Shown: positions 7,023-13,584, counted from the first letter of the stretch. The stretch: DNA of 15,193 bases from an uncultured Coriobacteriales bacterium (GCA_934662525.1 CAKUKJ010000016.1:1-15193); one strand, 5' to 3'. Translations and numbers: made by a program. The notes: generated from the letters alone by a model not told the origin.

Positions 7023-7838
7023 CTACGCGGCAAGCGCGGCCACGATGCGCCGGCCGTCTTCCGTGGTGTGCCAGGCGTCGCCCCAAGCGATGGCGCCCAA
7101 ATGCTCGAGCTTGGAGATGAAATAGCCGGCGTAAACCCGCTTTGGCGTGGTGAGCGCGGGGTTGCCGGCGAGGGCGGCCTCGACCTCCTTGAGGCTCGCG
7201 CCGTCGTCGGCGCAGGCGTCAAGGACGATGAGGTACGCGTCAAGATAGCCTTCGGGCTCGGATGCGAGGAGGCGCTCGAAGCGTGCGACGCTGTCGTACT
7301 CGGCGAGGACGGCCCGGCCCTCGGGGGTGGTGCGCAGGAGGTAGTCGATGGGCTGAGAGGCGCTTGCGGTGGGCGAGGTGCCTGGTGCAAGCGGGGTGGC
7401 CGGCGGGGCGGCCTCGGCCCCAGGCTCGGCTTGGGGCGCAGGCGCACTTTCTGCCGCAGGGCTCGACGGAAGCGAGCCGCCTTCGGCCTCAGGCTCGTCT
7501 GCGCCTGCGGGATCAACGTCAATGCGCTCGATCCCACCGTCTTGCATCAAGAAGCCCAGCAGCGTGTGAGGCGTCTGGTTTGAGATGTCAAACGCCGGCG
7601 CGGCAATCAAACCTTCTTCAACCTCGCGATACGGGCGAGTCTCGCCCGCGCAGGCCTTGAGGCACGCGAGATATGCGAGTGTGTTGGCGTGGTTGGCGGC
7701 AAGGCGGGCGCGCAGGGCATCCAGCGTCTCCTCGGGGGTGCGGGCGGGAGAGGAGGTCTCCCCGTGGGATGCGTCGGGCTGCGCGTCCTCGGCGCGATCG
7801 AACTCAGCCGGCTGTACCGTATTGTTTTGGCCCCTCAT
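7023..7838 (-). CDS. Protein with duplicated winged-helix-like domain, function unknown
   Basis: The 271-residue protein is soluble, with no signal peptide. Residues 53-106 (TLAYLACLKACAGETRPYRE...) and 199-252 (LDAYLIVLDACADDGASLKE...) are clearly related: hydrophobic helix, acidic or polar turn, EVE(E/A)xL helix, then a segment ending GGIERI or LGAIAW. Each is followed by a TT(P)E(D)GR(R)(A/I)V strand (171-177 and 258-266), as in the wing of winged-helix proteins. Between the first domain and its wing strand lies a proline/alanine-rich acidic linker (about 108-162). The fold suggests DNA or protein binding, but I do not recognise the family and infer no specific role. I chose ATG 7838 because GGAGGGGAG lies 7 bases upstream. 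An ATG at 7865 has a poorly spaced site. It lies 149 bases ahead of the molybdoenzyme gene on the same strand and diverges from the transporter gene. Confidence 0.7.
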   Translation of the reverse strand: MRGQNNTVQPAEFDRAEDAQPDASHGETSSPARTPEETLDALRARLAANHANTLAYLACLKACAGETRPYREVEEGLIAAPAFDISNQTPHTLLGFLMQDGGIERIDVDPAGADEPEAEGGSLPSSPAAESAPAPQAEPGAEAAPPATPLAPGTSPTASASQPIDYLLRTTPEGRAVLAEYDSVARFERLLASEPEGYLDAYLIVLDACADDGASLKEVEAALAGNPALTTPKRVYAGYFISKLEHLGAIAWGDAWHTTEDGRRIVAALAA

Positions 7839-7985
7839 CTTGCGGCTCCCCTCCCCGGCATGCATGGGTCCTCGTCTGCCGTGCCCAGCCGCCGCCTGCA
7901 CCAGGCGCACGGCTTGTGCACCAGGCGCCTCGTATGCTTGCTGAATTGGAATATATGGACGCACGCCCAATCGCACAGCAACAAA

Positions 7986-8057
7986 AGTTGGCGAATTGCC
8001 CCGTGGCTCCCATGTTCACCAACTATTGCTGCAACCTCACCAATAGTTGGTGATTTG
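7986..8057. promoter_or_regulatory. Three-copy AGTTGG(T/C)GA operator-like array
   Basis: Three related 13-mers occur: AGTTGGCGAATTG (7986-7998, plus), AGTTGGTGATTTG (8045-8057, plus) and AGTTGGTGAACAT (8012-8024, read on the minus strand). The last two form a perfect 12-base inverted repeat, CACCAACTATTG 8017-8028 with CAATAGTTGGTG 8041-8052, separated by 12 bases, so the centres are about two helical turns apart. This is a likely regulator binding site in the divergent intergenic region. Confidence 0.6.
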
Positions 8058-8059
8058 TG

Positions 8060-8115
8060 TATAAACATCCTGGTAAACGCCTTGTTTTGGCATTCAATTT
8101 GCAGACAGCCATAAA
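8060..8115 (+). promoter_or_regulatory. Candidate promoters of the MFS-CBS gene
   Basis: Two candidates are seen. TTGGCA (8087-8092) and CATAAA (8110-8115) have 17-base spacing. Alternatively TATAAA (8060-8065) lies just after the inverted repeat, with no good -35 (TCACCA at 8037-8042 inside the operator), as expected for an activator-dependent promoter. The rest of 7839-8238 contains a TATATT element (minus strand, near 7953-7958) that may serve the divergent gene, and a small AACCT/AGGTT hairpin near 8190-8202. Confidence 0.35.
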
Positions 8116-8238
8116 GGCGACGCATGTTTTGCCCGTGCATCCATAAGGAAACCACCTTCTCGGCACGGCATGCGCACACGGCAGGCATAACCTGAAAGGT
8201 TGCTGACTATATGACAAGAAGAAAAGAAGAGGTGCACA

Positions 8239-10128
8239 TTGGCGTTACTCGGACTCTCACGCAAACAGACGCTCACGCTCGTGGTGATGATTTTCGGCAC
8301 GTTCATCGCCGTGCTCAACCAGACGCTCGTCACCCCCGCGCTGCCTTCCATCATGCACGACACGGGGGTCAACGCCAGCACGGCGCAGTGGCTCACCACC
8401 GGCTTCACGCTCGTGAACGCCATCATGATCCCCATCACGGCGTTCCTCATCGACCGGTTCTCCATGCGCAACCTGTTCCTCGTTGCCATGGCCGTGTTCA
8501 CCGCAGGCTCGGCCCTTGCCGGCTGGGGCCCCAACTTCCCCGTCATCCTCGCCGGTCGCCTCATCCAGGCTGCCGGCGAAGGTGTCATGATGCCGCTCGT
8601 GATGACCGAGCTCATGCTCATGTTCCCCGTGGAGAAGCGCGGCACGGCCATGGGTCTGTACGGCCTCGTCATCGGCTTCGCCCCGGCGCTGGGACCCACG
8701 GCCGCCGGCCTCATCATCGACAACGCCACCTGGCACGACCTCTTCTTCATCGTGACGGGCCTGGGCATCGTCATCCTCGCGTTCTCCGCAATCGTGCTGG
8801 AGCACGGCGCAGGCACGCGCAAGGACGCAACGCTCGACGTCCCCAGCGTCGTGACCTCCACGCTGGGCTTCGGCGGCCTGCTGTATGGTCTCTCGGTCAT
8901 CGGCTCCGACGGCGTGAGCGCAGGCGTCGCGGTGGGCGTCGTCGCGCTCGTGTGCTTCTTCCGCCGCCAGCTCAAGATGGACAAGCCCATGCTGCAGGTG
9001 CGGGTGCTGGCCAACCGCAAGTTCCTCATCGCCACCATCATCGGCATGGTGGTGCAGGGCGCCCTCATGGCCGCCGGCATTCTTGTGCCCATCTACCTGC
9101 AGTCGCTGCGCGGCATCTCGGCCACGACCTCCGGCCTGGTGCTGTTGCCCGGCGCTATCGTGATGGCCCTCATGGGCCTTGTGGCCGGCAGGCTCTTCGA
9201 CAAGCGCGGCCCGCGCATGTTGAGCCTCATCGGCACCGGCGCGCTCACCGTCACCACGTTCGGCTTCGCGCTGCTCGGCGACTCCACGCCCATCGCGTGG
9301 ATCTGCGCGCTGTACACCGTGCGTCTGTTCTCTCTGTCGCTCGTGAACATGCCCATCAACACCTGGGGCATGAACGCGCTCGACAACCGCCTCATGAACC
9401 ACGGCACTTCCGTGAGCAACACGTTCCGCCAGGTGGCAGGCTCGCTGGGCACCGCCATCATCGTGAGCGTGTCCACCGCCGTGACCAACGCCTCCACGAA
9501 CATGGACAGCGTGCACGCAGGCATCCACGGCACGAACATGGCCTTCGTGGTGGCCGGCTGCATGTGCCTCGCGGCCTTCATCCTCACGCTTCTCTTTGTG
9601 AAGGACAAGCCCGGCGAGAACGCGGCGGCAGACCCCACGGGCGAGCGCCGCGGCATCCTGGAGTCCATCATGCGCCGCGAGGTGTACTCGCTGCCCGCCG
9701 ACGCCACCGTGCTCGACGCGCTGCGCCTGTTCGTGGACAAGGGCATCTCCGCCGCGCCGCTGGTGGACGCGAACGGCCGGGCGCTGGGCTTCGTGTCCGA
9801 CGGCGACGTGATGCGCTTCCTCTCCAAGCGCACCGCCACCGTGGTGGACCCCATCGTCATGATGAGCCAGACCATCAGCAAGACCAAGGACGGCGAGGGC
9901 TTCAACGAGGTGCTCGACGCCCTGGTGAAGCTGCCCGCCAAGGAGATCGGCACGAAGGGCATCATCGGCGTGGACATCCATGCCGACCTGCCCGAGGTGT
10001 GCCGCGTGCTGGGCGAGAACCACCTCAAGAAGGTGGCCGTGCTCGACGAGGGCCAGGTCGTGGGCGTCATCAACCGCTCCGACATCGTGCAGTGCGCCAT
10101 GGCGCGCTACGTGGAGAGGGCCGAGTAA
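8239..10128 (+). CDS. DHA2-family MFS exporter with C-terminal CBS domain pair
   Basis: The protein has 629 residues. Residues 1 to about 455 are a 14-span MFS transporter of the DHA2 (EmrB/QacA) drug-exporter type: span 1 is followed by the family motif LNQTLVTPALPSI, then AQWLTTGFTLVNAIMIPITAFLIDRF, GRLIQAAGEGVMMPL and the motif C region GLYGLVIGFAPALGPTAAG. A short linker (KDKPGENAAADPTGER) leads to two CBS motifs, about 477-530 (VYSLPADATVLDALRLFVDKGISAAPLVD...GFVSDGDVMRFL) and 565-625 (LPEVCRVLGENHLKKVAVLDEGQVVGVINRSDIV). CBS pairs usually bind adenine nucleotides or cofactors, so transport may be gated by cell energy state (inference). The start is a TTG preceded by AGAAGAGG at 6-base spacing. 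Residues just inside it already match the family start, and no in-frame ATG fits better. A long terminator hairpin follows. The substrate is unknown. Confidence 0.9.
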   Translation: MALLGLSRKQTLTLVVMIFGTFIAVLNQTLVTPALPSIMHDTGVNASTAQWLTTGFTLVNAIMIPITAFLIDRFSMRNLFLVAMAVFTAGSALAGWGPNFPVILAGRLIQAAGEGVMMPLVMTELMLMFPVEKRGTAMGLYGLVIGFAPALGPTAAGLIIDNATWHDLFFIVTGLGIVILAFSAIVLEHGAGTRKDATLDVPSVVTSTLGFGGLLYGLSVIGSDGVSAGVAVGVVALVCFFRRQLKMDKPMLQVRVLANRKFLIATIIGMVVQGALMAAGILVPIYLQSLRGISATTSGLVLLPGAIVMALMGLVAGRLFDKRGPRMLSLIGTGALTVTTFGFALLGDSTPIAWICALYTVRLFSLSLVNMPINTWGMNALDNRLMNHGTSVSNTFRQVAGSLGTAIIVSVSTAVTNASTNMDSVHAGIHGTNMAFVVAGCMCLAAFILTLLFVKDKPGENAAADPTGERRGILESIMRREVYSLPADATVLDALRLFVDKGISAAPLVDANGRALGFVSDGDVMRFLSKRTATVVDPIVMMSQTISKTKDGEGFNEVLDALVKLPAKEIGTKGIIGVDIHADLPEVCRVLGENHLKKVAVLDEGQVVGVINRSDIVQCAMARYVERAE

Positions 10129-10143
10129 GGCCTGGCTCCCACG

Positions 10144-10244
10144 GGTGCCCAGGGTTACCCCTGTGCTCAGACAGTTCCCAAAAGAAAAGGCCCGCGAGGG
10201 CCTTTTCTTTTGGGAAAACTGCGCCAGGGGCAACCCTGGGCGCC
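10144..10244. terminator. 101-base hairpin containing a bidirectional intrinsic terminator
   Basis: The core is a perfect 17-bp stem, CCCAAAAGAAAAGGCCC 10177-10193 with its complement 10198-10214, capped by a GCGA (GNRA) tetraloop. The A-run on one side and T-run on the other allow termination from both strands. An outer arm pairs 10147-10163 with 10225-10241 (16 of 17) and extends with a wobble to 10144-10244. It sits between two convergent genes. Confidence 0.88.
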
Positions 10245-10321
10245 TTGCGCGACGGACTTGCGGGTCGGGCGGATGCGAGGAAGGGCGGCGTGGGCGGGAC
10301 GGGGCGCCTCGGCAGGATTGC

Positions 10322-11425
10322 TTATACGCCCGCTATCTCACGTTCAATCTCCTCGCGATGCATGCACAGGTATCGTGCCATTTTGGGGATGGTGAAGCGC
10401 ACCTTGCCCCAGGCAGTGGATTCGATGAGATTCGCCTTGATGAGGCGATCGCGATACGGGGCCACTTCGGAGGCTGATTTACCCATACGCTCAGAGATGG
10501 AGCGCGTGGGAACCGCAGCGTCGCCATCCTCCGACATGGCAAGCAGGTAACGCACCTGCATGGGCGGCAGATGGTGCAGCGCCGGCTCGATAACGGTCTC
10601 ATCGAAACGACTTTGAGCGAGCTTGATTCCCTCGCGGGCATCCGTCTCGTCGAGGGTCCCGGGATGGCGACGCGCGGCCTTTTGCCAGCTGTAATAGCCC
10701 ACAAGCTGCACTATAAAGGGATAGCCGGCGCTGGCGTCAGCTAGAAGATTGATCACCGAGCGCATCACGGAAACGCCCAACTCGGAGAATGTGTCGTCGA
10801 GAGAATCGGCGATCTCGTAGGCATTCAAAGGCCCGAGAGTAAACGGCACGGCGCGACGCAGAAAGGTCAGAGACTCGCTGTTTACCACGCCATCAACCAT
10901 AGAGTGAAGGCCGGCAAAGACAAACGCGATGTCCAGATCTTCGCGGATAAGATGCTGAACTGCAACGGCAATGGCACGAATTTCATCAATGGAGGCGTCC
11001 TGAACCTCGTCAAGCGTAATGAGCAGCCCATTGCTTTGTTGTGCCGCCTTGCTCATCGTATCACGAAGTGAGACTGCACTTTTGGCCAGCTCCATGGAAC
11101 CAAGCTTGATTCCCAATGCCTGAGGCTCTAACGTAGTGCGAGCCTCATATCGAGGTTCAAGACAATGAAGGATACGACCGACGAACTCCTCGCTGGCCGT
11201 CTCGGCCACGACCTTCCAGCCCCTTGCTTTTGCTATGGCGGCGAGTTCGTTGAGCATGACCGTCTTGCCCATGCCTCGCATGCCCGTGAGGCGAATGAGC
11301 CTGCCTGGCGCACCGGGCCCATTGTCCAGCCCGTCAGTAAACTCGGCAATCACCTCATCACGGCCAATGAGTTCGGGAGGGTTCTTCCCCGCCGTTGGCT
11401 TGAACGGATTAGGTTTCTGTGACAT
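10322..11425 (-). CDS. AAA-type (STAND/archaeal-ATPase-like) ATP-binding protein
   Basis: The 367-residue cytosolic protein has a Walker A motif GMRGMGKT at 48-55, Walker B LLITLDEVQD around 134-143 with acidic D139-E140, and a sensor-like FVFAGLHS at 168-175. The N-terminal NPPELIGRDEVIAEF segment is the box typical of AAA_16/Cdc6-like and STAND ATPases. The last 80 or so residues (RYLLAMSEDGDAAVPTRSISERMGKSASEVAPYRDRL...) form a winged-helix domain. Such orphan ATPases are frequent in actinobacterial and archaeal accessory DNA and their roles are mostly unknown; candidates are regulation, plasmid- or phage-related functions, or defence. I chose ATG 11425 because GAGGGG lies 5 bases upstream. 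ATG 11452 would add nine residues but has no site. A good promoter lies 43-71 bases upstream. It converges on the MFS gene at a shared terminator and lies next to the toxin-antitoxin region. Confidence 0.8.
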   Translation of the reverse strand: MSQKPNPFKPTAGKNPPELIGRDEVIAEFTDGLDNGPGAPGRLIRLTGMRGMGKTVMLNELAAIAKARGWKVVAETASEEFVGRILHCLEPRYEARTTLEPQALGIKLGSMELAKSAVSLRDTMSKAAQQSNGLLITLDEVQDASIDEIRAIAVAVQHLIREDLDIAFVFAGLHSMVDGVVNSESLTFLRRAVPFTLGPLNAYEIADSLDDTFSELGVSVMRSVINLLADASAGYPFIVQLVGYYSWQKAARRHPGTLDETDAREGIKLAQSRFDETVIEPALHHLPPMQVRYLLAMSEDGDAAVPTRSISERMGKSASEVAPYRDRLIKANLIESTAWGKVRFTIPKMARYLCMHREEIEREIAGV

Positions 11426-11467
11426 GTCGGCCCCTCTCACTTCCAGGCACATAACAACGGAATCTAA

Positions 11468-11496
11468 TTTATAACTTTTTTAACAGAATATAACAA
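11468..11496 (-). promoter_or_regulatory. Promoter of the ATPase gene
   Basis: On the minus strand TTGTTA (11496-11491) and TATAAA (11473-11468) are separated by exactly 17 bases in an AT-rich stretch that stands out from the surrounding GC-rich DNA. It is correctly placed ahead of the ATG at 11425. Confidence 0.7.
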
Positions 11497-11611
11497 GCAA
11501 AACAGAAGATGTCATCGGAAACAGGCCGACTGCGCCGGAAGTGAGCTCGCCATGGCCGGCCGGAAGACCGAAAACCGCGATTACCGCGCGCATGAGCCTC
11601 CTTTGCACGGT

Positions 11612-11705
11612 CTTCCCAAACGGGAATGTTCGATGAGGAATTCCATGCATCTTCCCGTTTGGGAAGATGCATACCCATATACGTGATATCTTCCCATTTG
11701 GTAAG
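11612..11705 (+). promoter_or_regulatory. Three-site operator of the hipBA locus
   Basis: A TTCCC-N4-GGGAA motif occurs three times: 11613-11626 (TTCCCAAACGGGAA), 11645-11672 (core TTCCCGTTTGGGAA, extended to a 28-base palindrome with 12-base arms) and 11690-11705 (CTTCCCATTTGGTAAG, one arm imperfect). The layout resembles the multiple palindromic operators bound by HipB proteins upstream of hipBA operons. No convincing -35/-10 pair could be fixed between them. Confidence 0.7.
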
Positions 11706-11717
11706 AGATTCCGCTCT

Positions 11718-11746
11718 ACGGCGCCGTCAGCAAGACGCCGCGGCGT
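11718..11746. repeat. Two GC-only palindromes just ahead of hipB
   Basis: ACGGCGCCGT (11718-11727) and ACGCCGCGGCGT (11735-11746) are both perfect palindromes. The second ends 2 bases before the hipB Shine-Dalgarno sequence (GGAGG at 11749-11753), so it could affect translation start. Confidence 0.45.
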
Positions 11747-11759
11747 TTGGAGGCGTGCG

Positions 11760-12029
11760 ATGTCCGAAGGGGAGTTCCCGGTTTTCGCGGTGCCGCGCAA
11801 ACCGCGCAACACAGACGGGAAGCTGCGCGACGCCGCAGACCTGGGCGCGGCGATACGCAGGCGCCGCCGCGAGCTCGGCCTCACGCAGGTGCAGGTCGCG
11901 GAAGGCTGCCGCTGCTCTCCGCGTTTCGTGGGCGACCTCGAGCGCGGCGTGGCTGGGGGCAACATCAAACAGGTGATTCGCGTCTGCCGCGAGCTCGGCA
12001 TGGACCTGTACATCAAGCCGAGAGGATAG
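11760..12029 (+). CDS. hipB: HipB-like antitoxin, XRE-family HTH
   Basis: The 89-residue protein carries a Cro/CI-type helix-turn-helix at about 27-82: DLGAAIRRRRRELGLTQVQVAE, then a recognition helix in CSPRFVGDLERG, then INIKQ-like NIKQVIRVCRELGMDLYI, the usual ending of HipB/Y4mF-family antitoxins. Family members bind operator palindromes and neutralise the HipA kinase. ATG 11760 is chosen because GGAGG lies 6 bases upstream and an earlier in-frame ATG (11667) falls inside the operator. The TAG stop is three bases before the hipA start, so the pair was one operon. Since the partner is truncated, the antitoxin may now act only as a local repressor (inference). Confidence 0.85.
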   Translation: MSEGEFPVFAVPRKPRNTDGKLRDAADLGAAIRRRRRELGLTQVQVAEGCRCSPRFVGDLERGVAGGNIKQVIRVCRELGMDLYIKPRG

Positions 12030-12032
12030 GGC

Positions 12033-12415
12033 ATGCGTATTGACGTCTACCGCGACACCGCCGGCGGCAAAGAACCGGTCGGCCACATAGAGTTCGGGCG
12101 CGGCGAGGCGGGGGCTTTCTCATACGACCCGACCTACGTGGCCAAGGCCAGGGCGGCGGGAGCGCTCGGCATCTCGGAGGCCCTCCCGGTGGACGACCGC
12201 CCATATTCGGCGGAGGAGTTCGGCCCGTTCTTTCGGGGGCTGCTCCCCGAGGGCTCGGTGTACGGCAACCTTGCCCAGATGTACCAGGTTCCGCGCAGCG
12301 ACTACCTGTCCATCATCGGGCAGCTGGGCTGCGAGAGCATCGGGGCCCTCACGTTCGTCGCGCAGGGAGTAGACCCAAGCGAGTACGAGCCGCGCCTAGA
12401 GCCCCTCTCAGACGA
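12033..12415 (+). pseudogene. hipA: HipA toxin kinase, N-terminal fragment cut by an IS end
   Basis: The frame starts at ATG 12033, three bases after hipB, with GAGG at the end of hipB as ribosome binding site. It gives about 128 residues typical of the HipA N-terminal subdomain: MRIDVYRDTAGG, HIEFGRGEAGAFSYDPTY, FFRGLLPEG, then DYLSIIGQLGCESIGALTF. HipA proteins usually have about 400-440 residues, with the kinase core (catalytic Asp and metal-binding residues) in the C-terminal part. All of that is missing. At 12416 the sequence switches to an IS3-type terminal repeat, and the frame runs on to a TGA at 12465-12467 with unrelated residues. Kinase activity is therefore lost. No downstream HipA remainder is found in the window. 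Confidence 0.85.
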
Positions 12416-12560
12416 TGAACTGCCTCCCGTTTCTTGGACACGAGAAATGAATTTAATCGTCGAATGAGGTCTGGAGCGGTTGTAGGACCGTGTCATCCAG
12501 TCTATGCAGGCCGTCTTGGCCCCCTCCCGCGTCTCATGTGTCTCGTCAATAGCTTTTGAG
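12416..12560 (-). mobile_element. IS3-family remnant: terminal inverted repeat and transposase 3' end
   Basis: The left edge, 12416-12440, begins TGAACTGCCTCCCG and ends TTGGACA. That is the format of IS3/IS150-group terminal repeats (TG-x-ACTG...CCC...TTGGACA). On the minus strand the adjoining frame encodes the C-terminal piece of the integrase core: ETHETREGAKTACIDW, then SYNRSRPHSTIK, which matches the FxYxxxxYNRxRxHSxL motif of OrfB. The rest of the element, including the DDE residues and the other end, is absent. The right limit near 12560 is approximate. Confidence 0.75.
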
Positions 12561-12573
12561 CCCCCACGACAAA

Positions 12574-12915
12574 TCAAATCGCTCCGATAGATTTAAGGGT
12601 TTCGACAAGAGCGAGTTTGTCCTTATTGGACAACATTCCCATCCGTCGGTATATCGATGAGTCCGGAATGTCGATGGCTTGAGAGCAGCGGACACAAGAC
12701 GGCTTTAGCAAACCCGCCGACTCCCAATCAAGAAGCGCCAGCTCACCAGGCGAATCCAACCTCGGCGCATGACTCGTGACCTTTGCCATCACCGCCCGTA
12801 AACGCCTGTCGTCATATGAAAGGCAGACTGCGGGACAAACCTTTGACCTCGACGGGTCGTCAAGAAACAAAAATCTGACAAGCCAGATCTCAAACGGCTC
12901 AGGCGAAGGCGTCAT
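12574..12915 (-). CDS. PemK/MazF-like toxin
   Basis: The 113-residue small basic protein starts MTPSPEPFEIWLVRF, where the family usually has G(D/E)IWLVxF. It continues with PAVCLSYDD, AKVTSHAPR at 44-52, PGELALLDWESAGLLKPSCVRC at 56-77, and an IDI strand. The last region, with an SxVRC core, is the usual second half of PemK/MazF mRNA endoribonucleases. The protein is homologous to the toxin at 13585-13947. The start ATG 12915 lies inside the 3' end of the antitoxin gene (17-base overlap) behind GGAGG, which indicates translational coupling; a longer frame in the same phase extends antisense-like into the antitoxin and is not real. It probably cleaves RNA when not held by the antitoxin. The IS remnant lies 14 bases beyond its stop. 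Confidence 0.75.
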   Translation of the reverse strand: MTPSPEPFEIWLVRFLFLDDPSRSKVCPAVCLSYDDRRLRAVMAKVTSHAPRLDSPGELALLDWESAGLLKPSCVRCSQAIDIPDSSIYRRMGMLSNKDKLALVETLKSIGAI

Positions 12916-13168
12916 AGACCTCATCCTCCGGGTCGTCCCAATCGGCGGGCACAACGGCAGCGCCGCCGACCGTCTCCGCCCTATACACGGGAAAGTCATC
13001 GCGCAAGCGAATCTCGATGTCTTCGGGACGCGCGAGGATGACGCGACCATGTTCCTCCATGAAGAGCACCGTGTCGCCACTACCGATGCCCATGAGGGAC
13101 CTCACCGCCGCCGGGACGGTCAGCTGTCCCTTTGAGGTGACCTTCGCTGTTTCGAGCAACGTCGACAT
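12899..13168 (-). CDS. AbrB/MazE-type antitoxin
   Basis: The 89-residue protein opens with a swapped-hairpin AbrB domain: AKVTSKGQLTVPAAVRSLMGIGSGDTVLFMEE at 8-39. The tail is acidic (REDDFP-like RDDFPVYRAE, then AVVPADWDDPEDEVYDAFA), as expected for a region that wraps around a MazF-type toxin. The ATG at 13168 has GGGAGAG 5 bases upstream; a longer frame upstream is lysine/serine-rich promoter sequence. AbrB-type antitoxins bind their own promoter as dimers. The tail motif PADWDD (74-79) recurs in the structurally unrelated RelB-type antitoxin at 13934-14194. Confidence 0.85.
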   Translation of the reverse strand: MSTLLETAKVTSKGQLTVPAAVRSLMGIGSGDTVLFMEEHGRVILARPEDIEIRLRDDFPVYRAETVGGAAVVPADWDDPEDEVYDAFA

Positions 13169-13190
13169 TGTGGCTCTCCCTTCAATAGAT

Positions 13191-13220
13191 TCCTTACTTT
13201 CCTTACTTTTAGGAATAATA
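13191..13220 (-). promoter_or_regulatory. Promoter region of the AbrB antitoxin with tandem 9-mers
   Basis: A 9-base word TCCTTACTT is repeated back to back at 13191-13199 and 13200-13208, between the start codon (13168) and a TATTAT -10-like element (13220-13215, minus strand). No good -35 is seen 17 bases away. The tandem repeat is a candidate autoregulatory operator. Confidence 0.4.
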
Positions 13221-13234
13221 GCACACAGTGAAAA

Positions 13235-13318
13235 ATGCTCACCAGCTTTTTGTGCGAGGACGACGGCACACGGTACTCGATGGATAAGGTCATACAGATG
13301 GCCTTGAGCGCGCAATGA
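13235..13318 (+). pseudogene. Possible antitoxin C-terminal remnant
   Basis: This 27-codon frame runs from ATG 13235 and ends at a TGA that overlaps the next ATG by four bases (ATGA 13315-13318). The segment CEDDGTRYSMDKVIQMAL looks like the acidic C-terminus of a small antitoxin. The upstream DNA-binding part is missing, and the opposite strand carries the AbrB promoter. The call rests mainly on the ATGA junction and the RelE-like frame behind it. Confidence 0.3.
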
Positions 13319-13431
13319 GCTTCAGAGTCGCGTGGTCAAAAGCCGCAACGAAGCGGCTTCTTGACGTCCCCAACAAGCAGTGCCTGTCCCATGGCGAAAC
13401 ACTCGATGTCGATCCTTTGCAACTAATTTAG
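13315..13431 (+). pseudogene. Truncated RelE/ParE-like toxin fragment
   Basis: The frame encodes 38 residues. MSFRVAWSKAATKRLL resembles the N-terminus of RelE/ParE toxins (short strand, then WSKxAxKxL helix), and the ATGA overlap with the preceding frame is the classic antitoxin-toxin junction. The family has about 85-100 residues; here the frame stops at TAG 13429-13431 after an unrelated tail (CLSHGETLDVDPLQLI). That tail overlaps a minus-strand toxin remnant, so the RelE-like part probably ends near 13362. Confidence 0.35.
13336..13420 (-). pseudogene. C-terminal fragment resembling a PemK/MazF-like toxin
   Basis: Read on the minus strand this gives RIDIECFAMGQALLVGDVKK and then a TGA at 13338-13336. 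It aligns with TIEVDLVDVEDALLVGELSE near the C-terminus of the toxin at 13585-13947, and 14 bases (13367-13380 and 13655-13668) are identical. The rest of the gene is missing. It appears to be the scar of another toxin copy, lost by deletion or recombination. From 13432 to 13584 I see only a GGCCA/TGGCC hairpin (13474-13486) and no gene. Confidence 0.4.
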
Positions 13432-13584
13432 AGGGCATTTGTTACATAAATTGCGATGAATACCCCTTAACTCGGCCATGATGGCCCCGACGGCAAACAC
13501 AGAGAAGGGACGCGAAGGGGCTTTTCAAGCACGAGGGCCTTGATGCCAAAGTACGGCCGGGCAACCAGCGCCATAAACAGGCAT

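Noticed and set aside
8211..10550. A 779-codon plus-strand frame overlapping the MFS-CBS gene
   Set aside because: It is rich in His/Arg/Gly with no domain pattern, a typical frame shadow of GC-rich coding DNA. The frame starting at TTG 8239 has clear transporter and CBS domains.
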